Shown: positions 10,955 through 23,451 of the stretch, one piece after another
How positions within the stretch are numbered: position 1 is the stretch's first letter
Layout of the letters: each line of letters opens with the position of its first letter
Assembly (NCBI GenBank): GCA_002794775.1
Contig: NBAY01000063.1
Coordinates: 62,001-126,000 of the forward strand
Reading direction: 5' to 3'
Source of the DNA: Porodaedalea pini
Taxonomy: Eukaryota > Basidiomycota > Agaricomycetes > Hymenochaetales > Hymenochaetaceae
DNA: 64,000 nt
The notes under the pieces: model-generated
The model's database searches: none
Seen by the model: only the letters and a program-made list of their open reading frames with translations
Told to the model about the DNA's origin: nothing
Program-made: the position numbers and the translations under genes

Positions 10955-12818
10955 TCAGTCGCTGTCGCTATCGACAGGCTTGCTCTTCTTTTTCTTCTCC
11001 TTTTTCTCCTTACTTTTCTCACTCTTTTTACTCTGTGATGAGAGATTATCAGTCTACACAGTCCCGTACCACGCAGCTCTACATAAACTCACCTTCGCTG
11101 CCTCCTTCTTCGCCTTCTTGAGTGCTTTTTTCTCCTCCTTTGAAAGCTTCACTTTCTTCGTCGCTTGCTCCTCTACCTCTTGCGGCTCCTCATCCACGTC
11201 CATCTCGTCCGCTTTCCTCTTCTTCTTCTCCTTTCCCTCTTTCTTTTCCTTCTTTTCCTTTTTGTCCCTCTTCTTATCCTTTTTCGGTGAGGGCTCAATC
11301 AAGGGCAGGGGGATCTTCTCCACATCGTGCATTTCCGCGTCTGACTCATCATCATCAATACCGATGGACTCGAGCACCTTACGCATCGCATCCGCGTTCT
11401 TCGAGGGTGCAGCGCCGGTCTCGAAGAATGCTAGACGTTCTTCGACCTGTGTTCGAAGAGCGTCGCCAAATTTGGAAGTGGGGTTGTCTAAGAGACACGT
11501 CAGCGGTATTAGAAATAACAGAAGAGAACAATTTTTCTACCGGAGAAGCAGTCTATGCGAGACGCTATTGAGGTTTTGTTAGCAAGGAAGCGAGAGATAC
11601 GGCCTTTATGCTTGGGCCCAGCACGGCCAATGAATGAGGAGTGGTAAATTAAGCCGTACTAACACAGTGTAAATGAGGATATTGGTGACTTCATCAAATA
11701 TAAAAATAGCGGCACACCTTTGGAGTATTCCCCTTCGTCTTCAATGCTCGGAAAAGGGCCTTCTCCGCACCCAAGATCTGCACAGTACTGGCTGGGTACT
11801 TGCTCAAATTCGTCAAACTTCCCGCATGGCTGATCAACCTCGCGCCAATCCGCTCTCCCAAGAGTGCAGTGAGACTTGGAGCAACGAGGTTCATCTTTTC
11901 CGTCAAGTAGCTCGTCAATGATTTGCGGTAATCAGCGAGTGAGACGACGCGGTTTGCAAATGCCGAAATGTTAAGCATGTCAATTTCGGACAGCGAGGCG
12001 CCCATGGAGCCGCGTGCAGCATCAAGCACATTCTGCGCTCGTGTCGAGTCGTCGTCGAGTAGTGCAGCAAGGTCCGGCAGATGGCTCTCGTCGAGCTTCT
12101 CCTTCGCTCCGATGAGTAGGACTGCACGGGCATATTGGTGGTTGTCTGGTACCAGCTTGACGAGCTCCGGGAAATGGTAACCGTACCACTCACGCACACG
12201 CATCGCGAAAAGGTTGACATCCTTATCAAGCTGGTCGAGGAGGGCAATGGCTTGGATGATCATGTTGTCCATCCGGTTCACGTTGAACTTCACCTTCGCG
12301 CGCGAGTACGAGTGACCGAGGCCGAGCTGAGCCTTCGTAAGGTCGTCGGCCTGCATGCCCTTCAGAAGCTTCGGCGCATGAAGGCGGATACCGCGAATGA
12401 GCTCTTGAGAGCGTTCCGAGGCATCACAATCAATTCCTAGGCCGGATTTGATTGACGAACCAAGGCCAGCTTCCGATACTCCGAGTTTAACAGATGACTT
12501 TTTTGCCGCCTTCGACAGAACCAACTCAAGAAGAGACTTTAGGTGCTCGCTGAGCACACCTAGAACAAGGACATTTATTTTACCAGAAAAAAATAGAAAT
12601 TTATCCGACGTACCCTCCGAAATATCGTTCGCATTCTCCAGCGCATGAGCAGCGCTCCTGAACGGCGAGAAACTCAGCAAAGTGACCATCTTCCCAAACT
12701 TCGCGAGATCGCCAATCGAATCTTGGACAGCCTTCGTCTTGGCACCAATTTCTTCATGCTGCTTGACCTCGAAGACGGCATAACCTGAAGCGGACTCGAA
12801 AAGAACATGAGTCGCCAT
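10955..12818 (-). CDS. NOP56: nucleolar protein 56, box C/D snoRNP core
   Basis: Core scaffold of box C/D snoRNPs, acting with NOP58, fibrillarin and SNU13 in 2'-O-methylation and processing of pre-rRNA in the nucleolus. Exons 12614-12818, 11718-12559, 11541-11658, 11093-11487 and 10955-11032 join in frame to 545 residues. The N-terminal domain starts [18 protein letters not shown]. The coiled-coil region is followed by the Nop domain, with the motifs [18 protein letters not shown] and [33 protein letters not shown]-like [10 protein letters not shown] and [14 protein letters not shown] are classical NOP56 signatures. The C-terminus is a long KKEKK/KKD tail ending DSDSD, as in fungal orthologues. 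Length and domain order are normal and the gene looks intact. It is divergent from the gene at 13193. Confidence 0.95.
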
Positions 12819-13192
12819 CGTTGTCGTCGGCGGTGGGCACAGGCTTTTCGACGTCCGTCTCTGAATTGAGAAAACTTGTGCGAAAGAGTTGCTTCTTCTG
12901 CTACGTCGATCATCTGAGCCTGTTACTCACGTGCTACATAGTCTTGTACCTAACGCGTTTCAACTTGAACGCTATTGTCGACGTTCTTTGTTTCTTCGAG
13001 GACTTCACCGCAAGCATGACTTGTATAGCGACCTTTCTCCTCTGTTTCTATGTCGTTGTTCTATCAGATCGTGGCACTCACCCGACAAGATGTGGCCTGC
13101 ACGAAGTCATCGCTTTCCGGGCCACAATCTCCTTTATAATATAAATCTCCTTTGAAACTCTTACCTGCATGATCTAAAGCTCTCGATTCCTC
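12819..13192. promoter_or_regulatory. shared divergent upstream region
   Basis: 374 bp separate the start codons of NOP56 (minus) and the gene at 13193 (plus), so both promoters must lie here. I see no unambiguous TATA box. The pair may be co-regulated, which is inference from the arrangement only. Confidence 0.4.
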
Positions 13193-14087
13193 ATGCCCAG
13201 AGCGCGAACGACAAAGTCCTCAAAGCGAAAGGCCGCCGATGCTGGGCGCGTACGCCAGACGAGACTGCGCAGAAGTCAGCGGCTTTCTGCGAAATCGAAG
13301 AATCTGCAAACACGTAAGTTGCACTCTACTTTAAATTTAGATTACCTTTTCTTACTCATGGCTTTCATCAGAGCTCCTGCCGAACTTGACTGCAACTATA
13401 CCCTCAGAACCAATCTTCGCCGACGACATAGATCTACCGGTGATTCACCCTGCTCTGGGTCACTGGCCTGAAAACAAAGTTCCGAACATCCATTGGGATC
13501 TCTCTGAGCCTGGTACCTGGACATACAAACGACCGTTCACAGAAGAAGAGATGGAGCACACCGCGTTCTTTCCCGAACAAAAGCGAATGCTCGTTGCTCT
13601 CAGCCTTCAGCATAGTTGGATAATCGCTCTCGAGCCACGCGCGGGGTACCGCTTCATGACTCTACGTTGTTTCCAGGAAGCCTTAAGCACTTGCATGCGG
13701 CAGCCAGTTTCCCGGGCGATATGGGACTCGGCCGACATCTGGAGGAAATATGACATCGCGATGGCATATTTCCGTCGCACAGGGTGCATACCGGCTATTC
13801 CAAACTTGCACGCGCTGGACGTGTTCGCAGGATGGAGGAAGTGGCTCACGTATCACATTAATATCCAACAGTGCTCGGAGCTCGTCGTCCGTCAAATGAC
13901 CGAGTTTGTGACCCACGGCGTAACGAAAGGCTCTACGCGATTGCAAACTATCGATCTGTTAGGTCGAAATTTCATGTTTGCAGGTTTGACGTTCCTCAAA
14001 GAGCCCGATTTATGGGAGCTAAACACGACATCTCGCCATGTCGCTAACATGGCGCATCATTTGCTGCCAAGGCCGAAGGCCGAATAA
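13193..14087 (+). CDS. lineage-specific protein, unknown function
   Basis: Two exons, 13193-13313 and 13372-14087, with a GTAAGT...CAG intron of 58 bp, give 278 residues in frame. The first 40 residues are very basic (SSKRKAAD, RLRRSQRLSAKSK), which suggests nuclear targeting. The rest is globular, Trp- and Arg-rich, without transmembrane segments or a motif I recognise; landmark sequences are ALGHWPENKVP, GTWTYKRPFTEEEMEHT and DLLGRNFMFAGLTFLKEP. It probably belongs to a family limited to Agaricomycetes. No function is assigned. Confidence 0.7.
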
Positions 14088-14254
14088 TATACTGTGTATG
14101 CACGAGCACAGGGGCTCAGGGTGGAATAGGGCTGAAATGCAGCCTCGAAGATGCAATACAACTCGCACTTTTCTCTTTTAAATGTTACTGCGTATGCATT
14201 TACTCATATGCTCAACATAAGGTGCTCTGGTAATAAACATGTCGAAAATCGAGA

Positions 14255-16782
14255 CTACATCCGAGGCAACCAAACTCTGTGACTAGACTTGCCTCGATTA
14301 GCCCACATAAAGTACGGAATAAGAGTCAGCTCTTTCGGGGTTCCATCGCACCCTTCCGTATTATTTTGGGTGATTTGTACTATGGTCTTCAATATAACAG
14401 CTTTAGAGCCAATGCCCAAACTGCAAAGTCGATTGAACCCCAGCCGCTCTAATCCTTGCTCGTCCAATACCTCTTCGACGAACGCGGCATCATCAGGCAT
14501 ACGCACTGCGCGCAAACCGCTAATTGTTGGATTGTCTATGGTCTCCGCGCAATACCCGAAGGGCCCTCGCGCAATCACGACGCAATGGTTATTGTCCAAG
14601 CTCAAGGGATGTGGGAGTATTCTTCGCGGCCTGAAATTGAAAGACGCTGATATGACTACTGGCTCTCCGGCAGCCATCGCAAAAGAAACCATATAGGCTC
14701 CGCCATTAGCAAAGTGACGTCGCAAGCTCGAGGACGATGATACCTTATAGTTCACGTTAAAATAATCAGCCACTAGTTCTAGAAGACTCAATTTGGCACA
14801 TACATTGAAATTCTCACTTCCTACAGGTATTCTGAGACATAGCACGACGTTGCTCGTGCTGACTGCGCCTTCAATGATGAAAGTCGCTCCCCCGTGCCAA
14901 GGTCCGCTCGATTTCTGTGTCACGGTGACGCATTCCCCAGATGAAAGGGTTAGCTTGGCAGACGATGATACGTATAGGTGAACAAAGATAGTATCATCGT
15001 TTCCAATACTGTAAATATATCCGCCAGTAGAACTTAGGAGACGCGCGACCTGCAAAAGAATACAATAGCTCTACATCAGCACCATGAGACATGTCGTTCG
15101 ACTTACATTTGCGGGACAGCACGCGACCTCGAACCATTTTGACCGAGCTAGGTATCCATCAATTGATGCCAGTGGGTTGTCGTAGAAAAAGCTTTTCCCG
15201 TCGAGTGAAACTCCAACGAGCACTGCGTTATACAGGCGAGCTCAAGGACGTTTGCATACCCATATTCAATGGATCGAGCTGGATCATCTGATGAGCGAAG
15301 AAGACGAGGGCAATGGCTGCGCATGTTTCTAAGTATCCTGTATTGGCGAAACAGACGAGCGTCAGTTTAGAACTCAGTAAATAAAAGCGAGCCTCCTACC
15401 TGACTCATTGGGCAGATAATAGTCTGGCCCAAAGCCCTCCCAATCAGGCATGGCGCCGAGTCCTCCCTATTCATCATGCTCATTCCAGAGGAGTAAGTTG
15501 ATCTCGGAGATTTGGTACTTACGGTGACATACATCTTGCGATGTGTAGTGGAATCCCAAAGGCGATCTAATGCTTTTCTCACTGACTTATCATGCGTTAA
15601 CCTGGCTACCCCAGCCGCACCAGCGAGCCAGTACCTGTAAATGAGATAGGTTTATCAATAGCATCACAGACGAAGGTTTAGACGCACATGGCCCGGACCG
15701 AATGTCCCTCAATGCTAGTCATCTCGGTAATTTGACGGTCCGCCTGATGGTATGAGTAAGGCGGTCCGTGCCCTGGCCCTGGACGAGGAGGCACTCCGCG
15801 AGCTTTCGCCTCAAGGTCATAGTAATGGCCTTCGGGTCTATGAGTTCCACGCTCCTTCATGAAGTACTGAGCAAGGTTAAGTAGGACTTGGTCACCGGTG
15901 ACATCGTAAGTACGTATCAGAGCAAGCTCAATTTCCTCGTGTCCCGGATATCTTGTATACAAATTATGATATGTGTGCAGAGCAGCGTTTACAAATATTT
16001 TGCTCACCCTCTTTTCTTACCCTCCTCGGGCCCGAAAACGGTGTCAATGTAATTGATGTATTTCATTAAAGGGCCAAGGAGTCGATAGGATCCTGTGTAC
16101 ATATAATGCGCTAGAGCAGCTTCGAGAAGATGGCCAGCGCAGTAAAGCTCGTGAGACCATCTAGTATAAGCACCATTTGAGACGAACAGCGTACTGTAAC
16201 TAAGTAAAGGCGCGGACATACGCGATATTAGCCCACTTCAACTCGGGTTCAACGACCTTGCAGATATAGAATAAGAACATGATTTCTTCTCACCATGTTA
16301 GACTCACTGTGTAATACGTATTTATATAGCCGTCTTCTTGCTGAGCTCCGCGTATGTTGTCAACAGCCTCTTCGACAAGTCGATGCAGCGAGGGATCCGG
16401 GTGTTTTGCAAGTACATAACAAGCGGCTTCCAGCCACTTCGCGATATCAGAGTCCCTATAATTAGGTCGTTAGTATTCAATTAGAGCCTCTCACCCGACA
16501 AACTGGAACCGTTCACCAAAATTGATGTCTGTATAGATCACAGGCGAGAGCATTGTGTCAATGCACCGCATAGTACAAGTCAAAGTTTATCGCTTACGGC
16601 TTGTTAGGCTCTCCGGGCTTCCACTGAAGCTTAAGGCAGTCCCATCTCCCGGTATCCTTCATCTGCTGATACATAGCAGGCAAAGATCCTTCTTTCACCA
16701 TTTCAATACGTCCGAGCCAGAACTCTGATGAGATTGAGACATCCTGGAACCCGACGGGACGAAGCGGTAGTTTCGAGGCCAT
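14255..16782 (-). CDS. GH127 beta-L-arabinofuranosidase-like protein
   Basis: A glycoside hydrolase of the GH127 / DUF1680 family, which removes beta-linked L-arabinofuranose. The first exon starts [15 protein letters not shown] and carries [18 protein letters not shown] and [13 protein letters not shown]. Later exons give [30 protein letters not shown] and GHSVRAM. Then come [29 protein letters not shown] and [17 protein letters not shown]. In characterised members a Glu and Cys of an ExC motif plus a Cys-Cys pair hold zinc, and one Cys is the nucleophile; ETC and ACC fit this. No signal peptide is visible, so it may be intracellular. At least seven introns. The exact C-terminal exon end is approximate. 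Confidence 0.85.
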
Positions 16783-17447
16783 TGCTGAACGGCACCAGAC
16801 TAAACTTGGTGACTTGGTGTAGGAAAGAAACGGGCTACGGTCGCGGAGCAGCCATGTGAACGAATAAGTAAAGTTAGCAACTGCCTCCGTTGGGAGATAA
16901 GCATAAGGGCCCGCTCTTGAATTATGTTGTCAAAAATCCAGGGATGTAATCCTCCCAGAAACTGCTTGACTTGGAAGGTAAACTTTTGGGGACGAATAAC
17001 CCGAAGGCATGAGCTACTGGCATGATGGTCGAGTATTTCTGCAGATTTCGAACCTTGAGAATGAGCTAAAAATTCGGCTATTGCCGGGTACAAACGGCAA
17101 AATCGTAATTGCACTTCACCTCTTGTACAGTGTACTCTTAAAGGACCAATCTACGTATATATTTTCTGTCTAATCGTACGAGAGGGAATGGAAGGAAAAC
17201 TAGAGCGAGATCAACGAAGCAACTCTATCTATAAGTCTACAAAAGGAAGTGAAGAACAGTGCAAGAAATGTTAAGACACAGAATTACAACAGACGAGAGT
17301 GGTCATATACAAAAATGATCGAGATAAAGCGCACGAGTAAAGGAAGAGAAGATATTTGTTACATATGCGTAAAAGGAGGCGGTGCCGTTACGAGCTGATG
17401 AATGAGACATGATTTGATGACGAAGCGACGAGTGCAGAGTGGACGGT
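16783..17447. other. intergenic, presumed GH127 promoter
   Basis: 665 bp between the GH127 start and the MFS 3' end. A 104-residue minus-strand frame at 16800-17114 lacks motifs and abuts the GH127 ATG, so I read it as 5' flank rather than a gene. Confidence 0.4.
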
Positions 17448-19333
17448 TTATTCCGAACGACGGACATCGGGAGGGACCGCAGCCCAGAGCAGCAGCATGA
17501 CGCTCAACGCACCCACGACCCTGCAGCAGTACAAAGGCCATCAGAGGATGAGCTTCTAAATATGAAGAAAAGAGCGCGCACAGCGGTTGCAGACTAGTGA
17601 CGCCGAACTTTGAGGACAGAGCGCCGGTTATGAACGGCAGCAAGGCGGAACCCGTCTGCCCGAGGCCGCCGATCCAGCCGACTGCACCGTTCAGCAGCCA
17701 GTGCGGGACAAGCCGGCCTGCGACGTTGGTAACGATAGGATAGATCGGGCCAAGTAGGAACCCGATGAAAGCCACAGCGATTGCGTTTCCGATGAGCGAC
17801 GGGACGAACCAGATTGTGATTTCGAGACTGAGTGGAAGGTGTGAGCAAAGCCTAACGAACGTAAGTTATGCGGGCTCACGCGATGCAGAGGGTGGTGTAC
17901 AAATAGACAACGCGACGCTCTCCAACCTGCGCACAAGCTTCAGCCAAGGATTCGATTCGCAACGGAAGTATCTCACTAGTTTGTTGAACCAAAGCAGGGT
18001 CAAACGTCCGGCGGTCAATCCTGCGAAGAATCCGGATGTCAAATATCCCGACGAGCTTCCGCCATGTCGCTCGTCGATGACAAAAGTCACAATCCAACCT
18101 CCAATAGTGACTTCTGCCCCGACATAGACGAGTGCAAAGAAGGAAAGCAGATGAACTACTTTCAACTTAAATATCTGACCGTACAGGCCCCCTTTCGGTG
18201 AGCTACTGCTATCGCGGACGACTTGGCCTGACTTGTGAAGGATCGCTAAAACGCCTCATGATTAACAAAAAAGAATACAGATATCAAGGAAACAAAGTGA
18301 CAAACCATCCATATGCTGAAATCGGAAAACGAGACACAACATCACGATATTGATGATAGCTCCGCCCAAAGATGCGAAGTAATGATACGACCAGTGGGGC
18401 ATCGAAGAGAACTTCGTAGCCGACAAAGGAGAGACGAGGGCGCCCACTCCGTATGCAGCCTGCAGGACCCCCATTTTGGCTGAACTGTTTTTAAGATTGA
18501 TAACGAAGACTAGAGCACCGGCATTCTATAACGAGTTTGAGTCAAGGTGTAACACAATAAAGAGATCATGCGCCGACCTGCAAAGCGATACCAAACCCTG
18601 AGAACAAGTACGCGATAGCGAAGACAGGGAATGGGGGTGCTGGAGCTTCGATGCAATAAGCGATTGCTTGAAGACTCGCACCAATGACCAAAGTCTTTCG
18701 AGAACTGCGTTAGTCCGAGAGGTTACGACGCAGCAATTAAGCTCCCGTACCGTTCCAAAACCGAGTTTCTGCACCAACTTGATGTTTGTGACGGCGCCAG
18801 AGACGAATCCCTAACGCGGATACTTTGTCAGACGCGGCTGGGCGTTGACAGCGAAACCGCTCACTATGCAGTTCAATACGAAGATAATGGACACGACGGT
18901 ATAACCGATCTATGAAGGTGTTTATTCAGCATGCATAAGCGAAATTTACAACCACAAGGTTCACATGATAATGGCTTTGCATAGCAGGCAACATGGGGCC
19001 ATTAGAGCCGTCGTTCCATCCCTCCATAAACATCGTCCACAACAACGTGCCGAAGCTCATGAGCTCAACTCGACGTTGCTTTTTTGGATTTTCAGGCAAC
19101 GTAGACGAAGGATCAGCAACTGGAGGCACAGTCGTGAAGTTCCTGGCAGGGATGATCGGAAGCTCGTAGAGTTCAGGCTCGTCCTTGGGCGTCTGCATGC
19201 CCACTGGTGTGTTGTACCCAGAGGTGACGGGCGTGTTGACCGCGGACATGACGGAGACTGTCGGCTCTTCGACATCATTTTTCCCCTTTTTCTCGACATC
19301 GACGTCGGCAAAAGAGACGAACTTGTGAGACAT
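17448..19333 (-). CDS. major facilitator superfamily permease
   Basis: A multi-exon polytopic transporter of about 480-500 residues. A hydrophilic, Pro/Thr-rich cytosolic N-terminus (MSHKFVSFADVDVEKK) of about 95 residues precedes the first membrane segment (FGTLLWTMFMEGWNDGSNGP). Further segments include FAIAYLFSGFGIALQNAGAL, GVLQAAYGVGALVSPL, GAEVTIGGWIVTFVIDE, SGFFAGLTAGRLTLLW and AVAFIGFLLGPIYPIVTNVA. The last exon gives VVGALSVMLLLWAAVPPDV and a stop at 17448. The pattern resembles the fucose-permease-like (FHS) branch of fungal MFS proteins. The substrate cannot be deduced. It lies next to the GH127 gene, which could hint at sugar uptake, but this is only proximity. Confidence 0.85.
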
Positions 19334-20250
19334 GGTTGACCAACGGGAAACAGATACAGAGGCTCAGTCTGGAGTAGAAATGGGAGTGGGTGGCCCTTGG
19401 AGAAGGAGGGAAAGGGAAGATGAGAAGAGACGGAGGGTTTTGTACTGTACTGATAAGCCGAGAATTTCCCGGCCCGACCCACCGCTGAAAATTATCGTTC
19501 CGCTTCAACGGGATGGTCTGGAGGAGTCTGAGGATGTTTGGGTCTACCCCGTTCGAGATCAACTGAATGAGCGAGTCGCAGATCAATGCAGAGATAAAAC
19601 ATACCAAGAAGACGGCACGGATCTCATATTGGTCAGGAAGCGCGGAACGTAAGTCGACAGCATATCTGACTCTCGAGTTCGAACGCGTTTTTACTAAATG
19701 CATGTCTTCCCGTGCGATCGATCGACTCGGTGAAATGGTTATTTGCAAAACGTACGAGTTAAAGCTGAGTGCGACAGTGGCAACCACGAAAGTGCGCCGC
19801 GTTTCTGTTCTAAGCACGTTCGGGCCCTTGAATCTTGCGTGATTCCACAAAAACAAACATTGACTGAACGATAAGGGGATACATGAGTCCTTCGACGAGT
19901 AAAGAGAGTAAAGAAAGACACGGACCTTCTCCTACACGGGACGACAGAAGCGCCCGATGGACACGAGTCTAGCTTCTACTCGTTCTACGAGTACTCCGCG
20001 AAGCCATGAGTATTTCCGCATGTCTCATTCATGGTTCGTGTGGGGCCAGAAGTCTTCGGTGACAAAAGAGCAGAAGAGGGTCAGAGACTTTCGTCTGTTC
20101 GAAGGGAGACAGTCGTGATGCCGAGTCGTGTATAATTATTAGCCGTGGACTCCGGACCGCTGCACAGACACCAGTACTAAGTGATGTGTTTTCATCGCGA
20201 TAAGGAGAGGAGCAGAACATAGACATTGAAAACAAATGTTGCGACGTCGA
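19334..20250. other. intergenic, nothing recognised
   Basis: About 900 bp upstream of the MFS gene. Open frames here (for example minus strand 19275-19856) have no motif and partly overlap the MFS start in antisense, so they were not called. Confidence 0.4.
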
Positions 20251-20654
20251 TGTTGTTCTGGTTCAAAACGTGCGGAGAGCAAACACGTCGAGACACCATC
20301 ACAAAATTTTGCATCAAATGATATACGCTTTTGGGAATGATAATGACGCAGTAATGATCGGACCAGACTAAATTAGGTTATATGTAGCTTTAATGGGATG
20401 ACAAGGCTTCCTAAAGGCTTATAAGCGTGCATAATAATTGTGCAAGGTTGTAAGGGTAATTTAAGACTTTCCACAAGGATATAAGGGCATGAAATAGTTG
20501 TACATATGTTTCATGCAAATGTAATGTGCTGGAAAGTCTGTCACTTCCATAATAAGCAAGGCGTAAGTTTTGCGAGCGTCTCATATACTTGTGCAAGACT
20601 TTGGTGGTTATATACGATGCTTATAAGCATCTCTGCAAGTATTACACGGAAAGT

Positions 20655-20734
20655 ATAATTGCATTAAATACCTGAAGAACTATGTCGTATAACTACAATT
20701 GCATTAAATACATGAAGAACTATGCCGTATAATT
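20655..20734. repeat. 40-bp direct repeat, two copies
   Basis: GCATTAAATAC.TGAAGAAC recurs at 20661 and 20701 with period 40 bp and only a few differences. It lies in the AT-rich block just downstream of the 877-residue gene. Confidence 0.7.
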
Positions 20735-20764
20735 ACAATGTATCCTATCCAATAATGAGTGATG

Positions 20765-23451
20765 CTACAGCAGCGAGACGGGAACGTTACAGTGCATAGA
20801 GGGAATGCGATTGAAATATCGAACGAAGGTCTCAACGTAGAATGAGATCAAGGGACAGAAGTCCTTCACACTGGCACCTACGCTCGTGGGGAAGCCAGGC
20901 CACACCTTCAGAATGAGGAAAAGGGCCTCGACGGAGCCGTCGTCCAATTGTTCTCCCCAGTACTCCCTTATCGGCTTCCGTATGTCAGGAATGACAGTGG
21001 TCGAGCCGTCGGTGGTGCTGAGATAGATGCGGCTCAATAGAGCATTCCGTTGCCGATGCTCGTCCGTTGTCATGCGTTCGCGCGGCAGGATCAGTTGATC
21101 GAGCGCATACAGCTCGTACCGGAATAAAAGCTCGGAAAGTTCCCACTGGACTTCCATTCGAAGGACCTTGTTGCGGCCTATGCAGTCCGTTGAGACGGAT
21201 TTACCACGCCATACCTGCTGCTTAGTTCGATCGAACGGCTCCAAGTGGCGCTCGACGCCGAACACGACCTTGATGGTCGCCTTGTCGGAAATTCGTTGCC
21301 ATTTCGCGGGAGGCAAGTCGCTCGCGTCTGGCGTGTCACGATCATGCGAAGAGAGAGAGATGTGACTGGCAGCCTGTCTGGACGGACTGGCATCTAGTAC
21401 CGAAGGCATCCTGTTGTAGATGCGCTCTACGAATGGATCGGCGGTGTTCGGTGGGAGCGGCGTGGACTTCATGTAGTCGCCGTGCACGATGGTCTTCCAG
21501 TCTCGCAGCCTGCGCCATATTGACTTGTCGAAGATGCCGCCTTTGAGGAGCATATCAATCAATGTAGGCCGTATACGGATGTAGTTGAGATAAAGATCCG
21601 CCGTCTTTTCTGCGCTGGGGTGGATGAGCAGGAAAGGTGGAGGGAGTGGGTAGAGTGCAGCGTGGGTCTTGTTCTGGCCTATGGTGCCGAGTTTCGTCAG
21701 ACTGCCCAACACGACCTTGTGGTACGAAGGCAGGTCCGGTCGACCATCAACTCCGTTCGGTATGTGGAGGATACGAGCGTAGTTAATGTAAGGCTCGCTT
21801 TGCGCCTTCTGCTTCCCCTTGTTCTCCGCCTTTTCTTTCTTGGCCCTCTTCTTGAAGCTCTTCTTCTTCTTTGAAGGTACGTTCACCCGGGACGCTGCGT
21901 CAGTGGAAGGGACTGAAGACAAAGGTATTGAAGGAGGAGCCTGAGTGTGTTTCGTAGCAGACGACGATGACGAAGGATGACTGAAAGCGGGAGCTCCGGG
22001 TTGATGATTCTGAAAGCCGTACATTTGCTCGAGGAGCTCGCTGATGTCGTCTTCCACCATGAACTGACTCCTCGACAGATCTCGCAAATGCGCATCCAGT
22101 TGAAAGCTAAAGCCGTCGTGAAGAGGCCTTCCTTTAAATTGGAATAAGCCGCTTTCAACGTACTTCGACCATGGAACACAATCCCGGACGGCAAAAAATT
22201 TTCCATCTAACTGTTCATGCCGACAAATGAACCACACAGGTATACTGATCCGATAGAGGTGGTTGACGACGGAGGGCTCGGTAGTGAATGCGCCGCGAAC
22301 AGGCAGGATCTCTGTTTCATAGGATTGCTTCGACTTGATGCACGGCAGCACGACATCGAGGTACGTATGCAGCCCATGCAGTTCGAGAATGGAGCGCTGG
22401 ATGTCGCGTACAGTGAACAACGTCTGCCGCCAGCTGCTTTTCAGGAGGCGAAGGCGCTCGACTCCAAACTGGCCCGCTTGCAAGCACCGCCTGTATGTCT
22501 TGTCCATTCCGTCGTCGGACCCTTCTTGCCTGCGTATCGAGCCACTAGTTCGCGTTTTCGCCGCTATCAAGAGCAGTGCGGTTTCCAAATTGTCGATAAG
22601 TTCTCGACGCAACCGGCCGACTTGCATCTGCGGTTCGTTGTCGTGCCAGTGCTCCTTGTTACCATCCTCGTCGAGCAGGAGGACCTCCGTAAAGTCCTCA
22701 GACTCTTTGGGATCGTACAAAGGAATGTCTACGACGAGAGAACAAAGGCGCACAAAGCTACCTGTGGTGTTATTCACATCGAACGGGATGCAAGCGTGAT
22801 GGATGGAAGTTTTTGAGAAAAATTGGGGCCATCGGCTGTATTCGTGACCTCCCCAAAAGCCATCGACATGTTTGAGAACACCAAGTTTCTCATTCACTAT
22901 CGGGTATTGCGGTACCCAGTTTGCGTTCGGACTCGAGATGACGTTCTTGTTATACTGCATATCCGCCAAAACTCGGGCATCTAGGGCTCGTACTGGGTAT
23001 ACACTCTCATCTGCGTGTGAATACTTTAGAATGCATTTCAGAATCAGCAGCTCGCAAACGTACCGAGATCATGCGTCTTTTTCAAAGGTAAGGAATTCTG
23101 TTGTTGTCCTTCGCTCCTCGAACGACGCTCATCGCCCCACGAGCCAGGCTCATCGCCCCACGGGCCAGGCTCATTGCTCCATGAGCCAAGCTCTCCGTCC
23201 CACTGGTACGAGCCTTGCTCCTTGTGCCCCGAGCCTTGCTCTTTGCCCCCCGAGCCTTGCTCTTTGCCCCACGAGCGAAGCTCCCACTGGCCCGAGCCTT
23301 GCTCTTTGCCCCCCAAGCCTTGCTCTTTGCCCCCCGAGCCTTGCTCCTTGCCCCACGAGCCAAGCTCCCACTGGCACGAGTCTTGCTCTTCGCCCCACGA
23401 GCTATTCTCGCCATTCGTACCATACCAAGAGTAATCACCTCCGCTTGACAT
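20765..23451 (-). CDS. 877-residue protein of unknown function, repeat-coded N-terminus
   Basis: Exon 1 (23064-23451) and exon 2 (20765-23010) are joined by a 52-bp GTACGT...CAG intron in matching phase, giving 877 residues from MSSGGDYSWYG. Residues about 10-110 are Gly/Ser/Gln/Glu/Trp repeats (GSWGKEQ, GSGGKEQ) encoded by a minisatellite. The body begins DESVYPVRALDARVLADMQY and contains the landmarks PNANWVPQYPIVNEKLG, PVWFICRHEQLDGK and YINYARILHIPNGVDG. A Lys-rich stretch (KKKKSFKKRAKKEKAE) lies near the middle. The C-terminus (FCPLISFYVETFVRYFNRIP) has no membrane anchor. The family is unknown to me; such long intron-poor proteins are often multi-copy in Agaricomycetes. It may be cargo of the candidate element. 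Confidence 0.7.
23100..23410. repeat. GC-rich coding minisatellite
   Basis: Tandem and interspersed units of about 21 bp, of the type GCAAAGAGCAAGGCTCGGGG on the minus strand, with a longer variant containing CCAGTGGGAGCTTCG. The period is a multiple of three, so the repeat stays open in several frames on both strands. It encodes the GSWGKEQ/GSGGKEQ part of the 877-residue protein. Confidence 0.8.

Noticed and set aside
16800..17114. 104-codon minus-strand frame upstream of the GH127 gene
   Set aside because: No motif, and it abuts the GH127 start codon where a promoter is expected.
19275..19856. 193-codon minus-strand frame
   Set aside because: It overlaps the MFS start region in another frame and shows no conserved or spliced structure.
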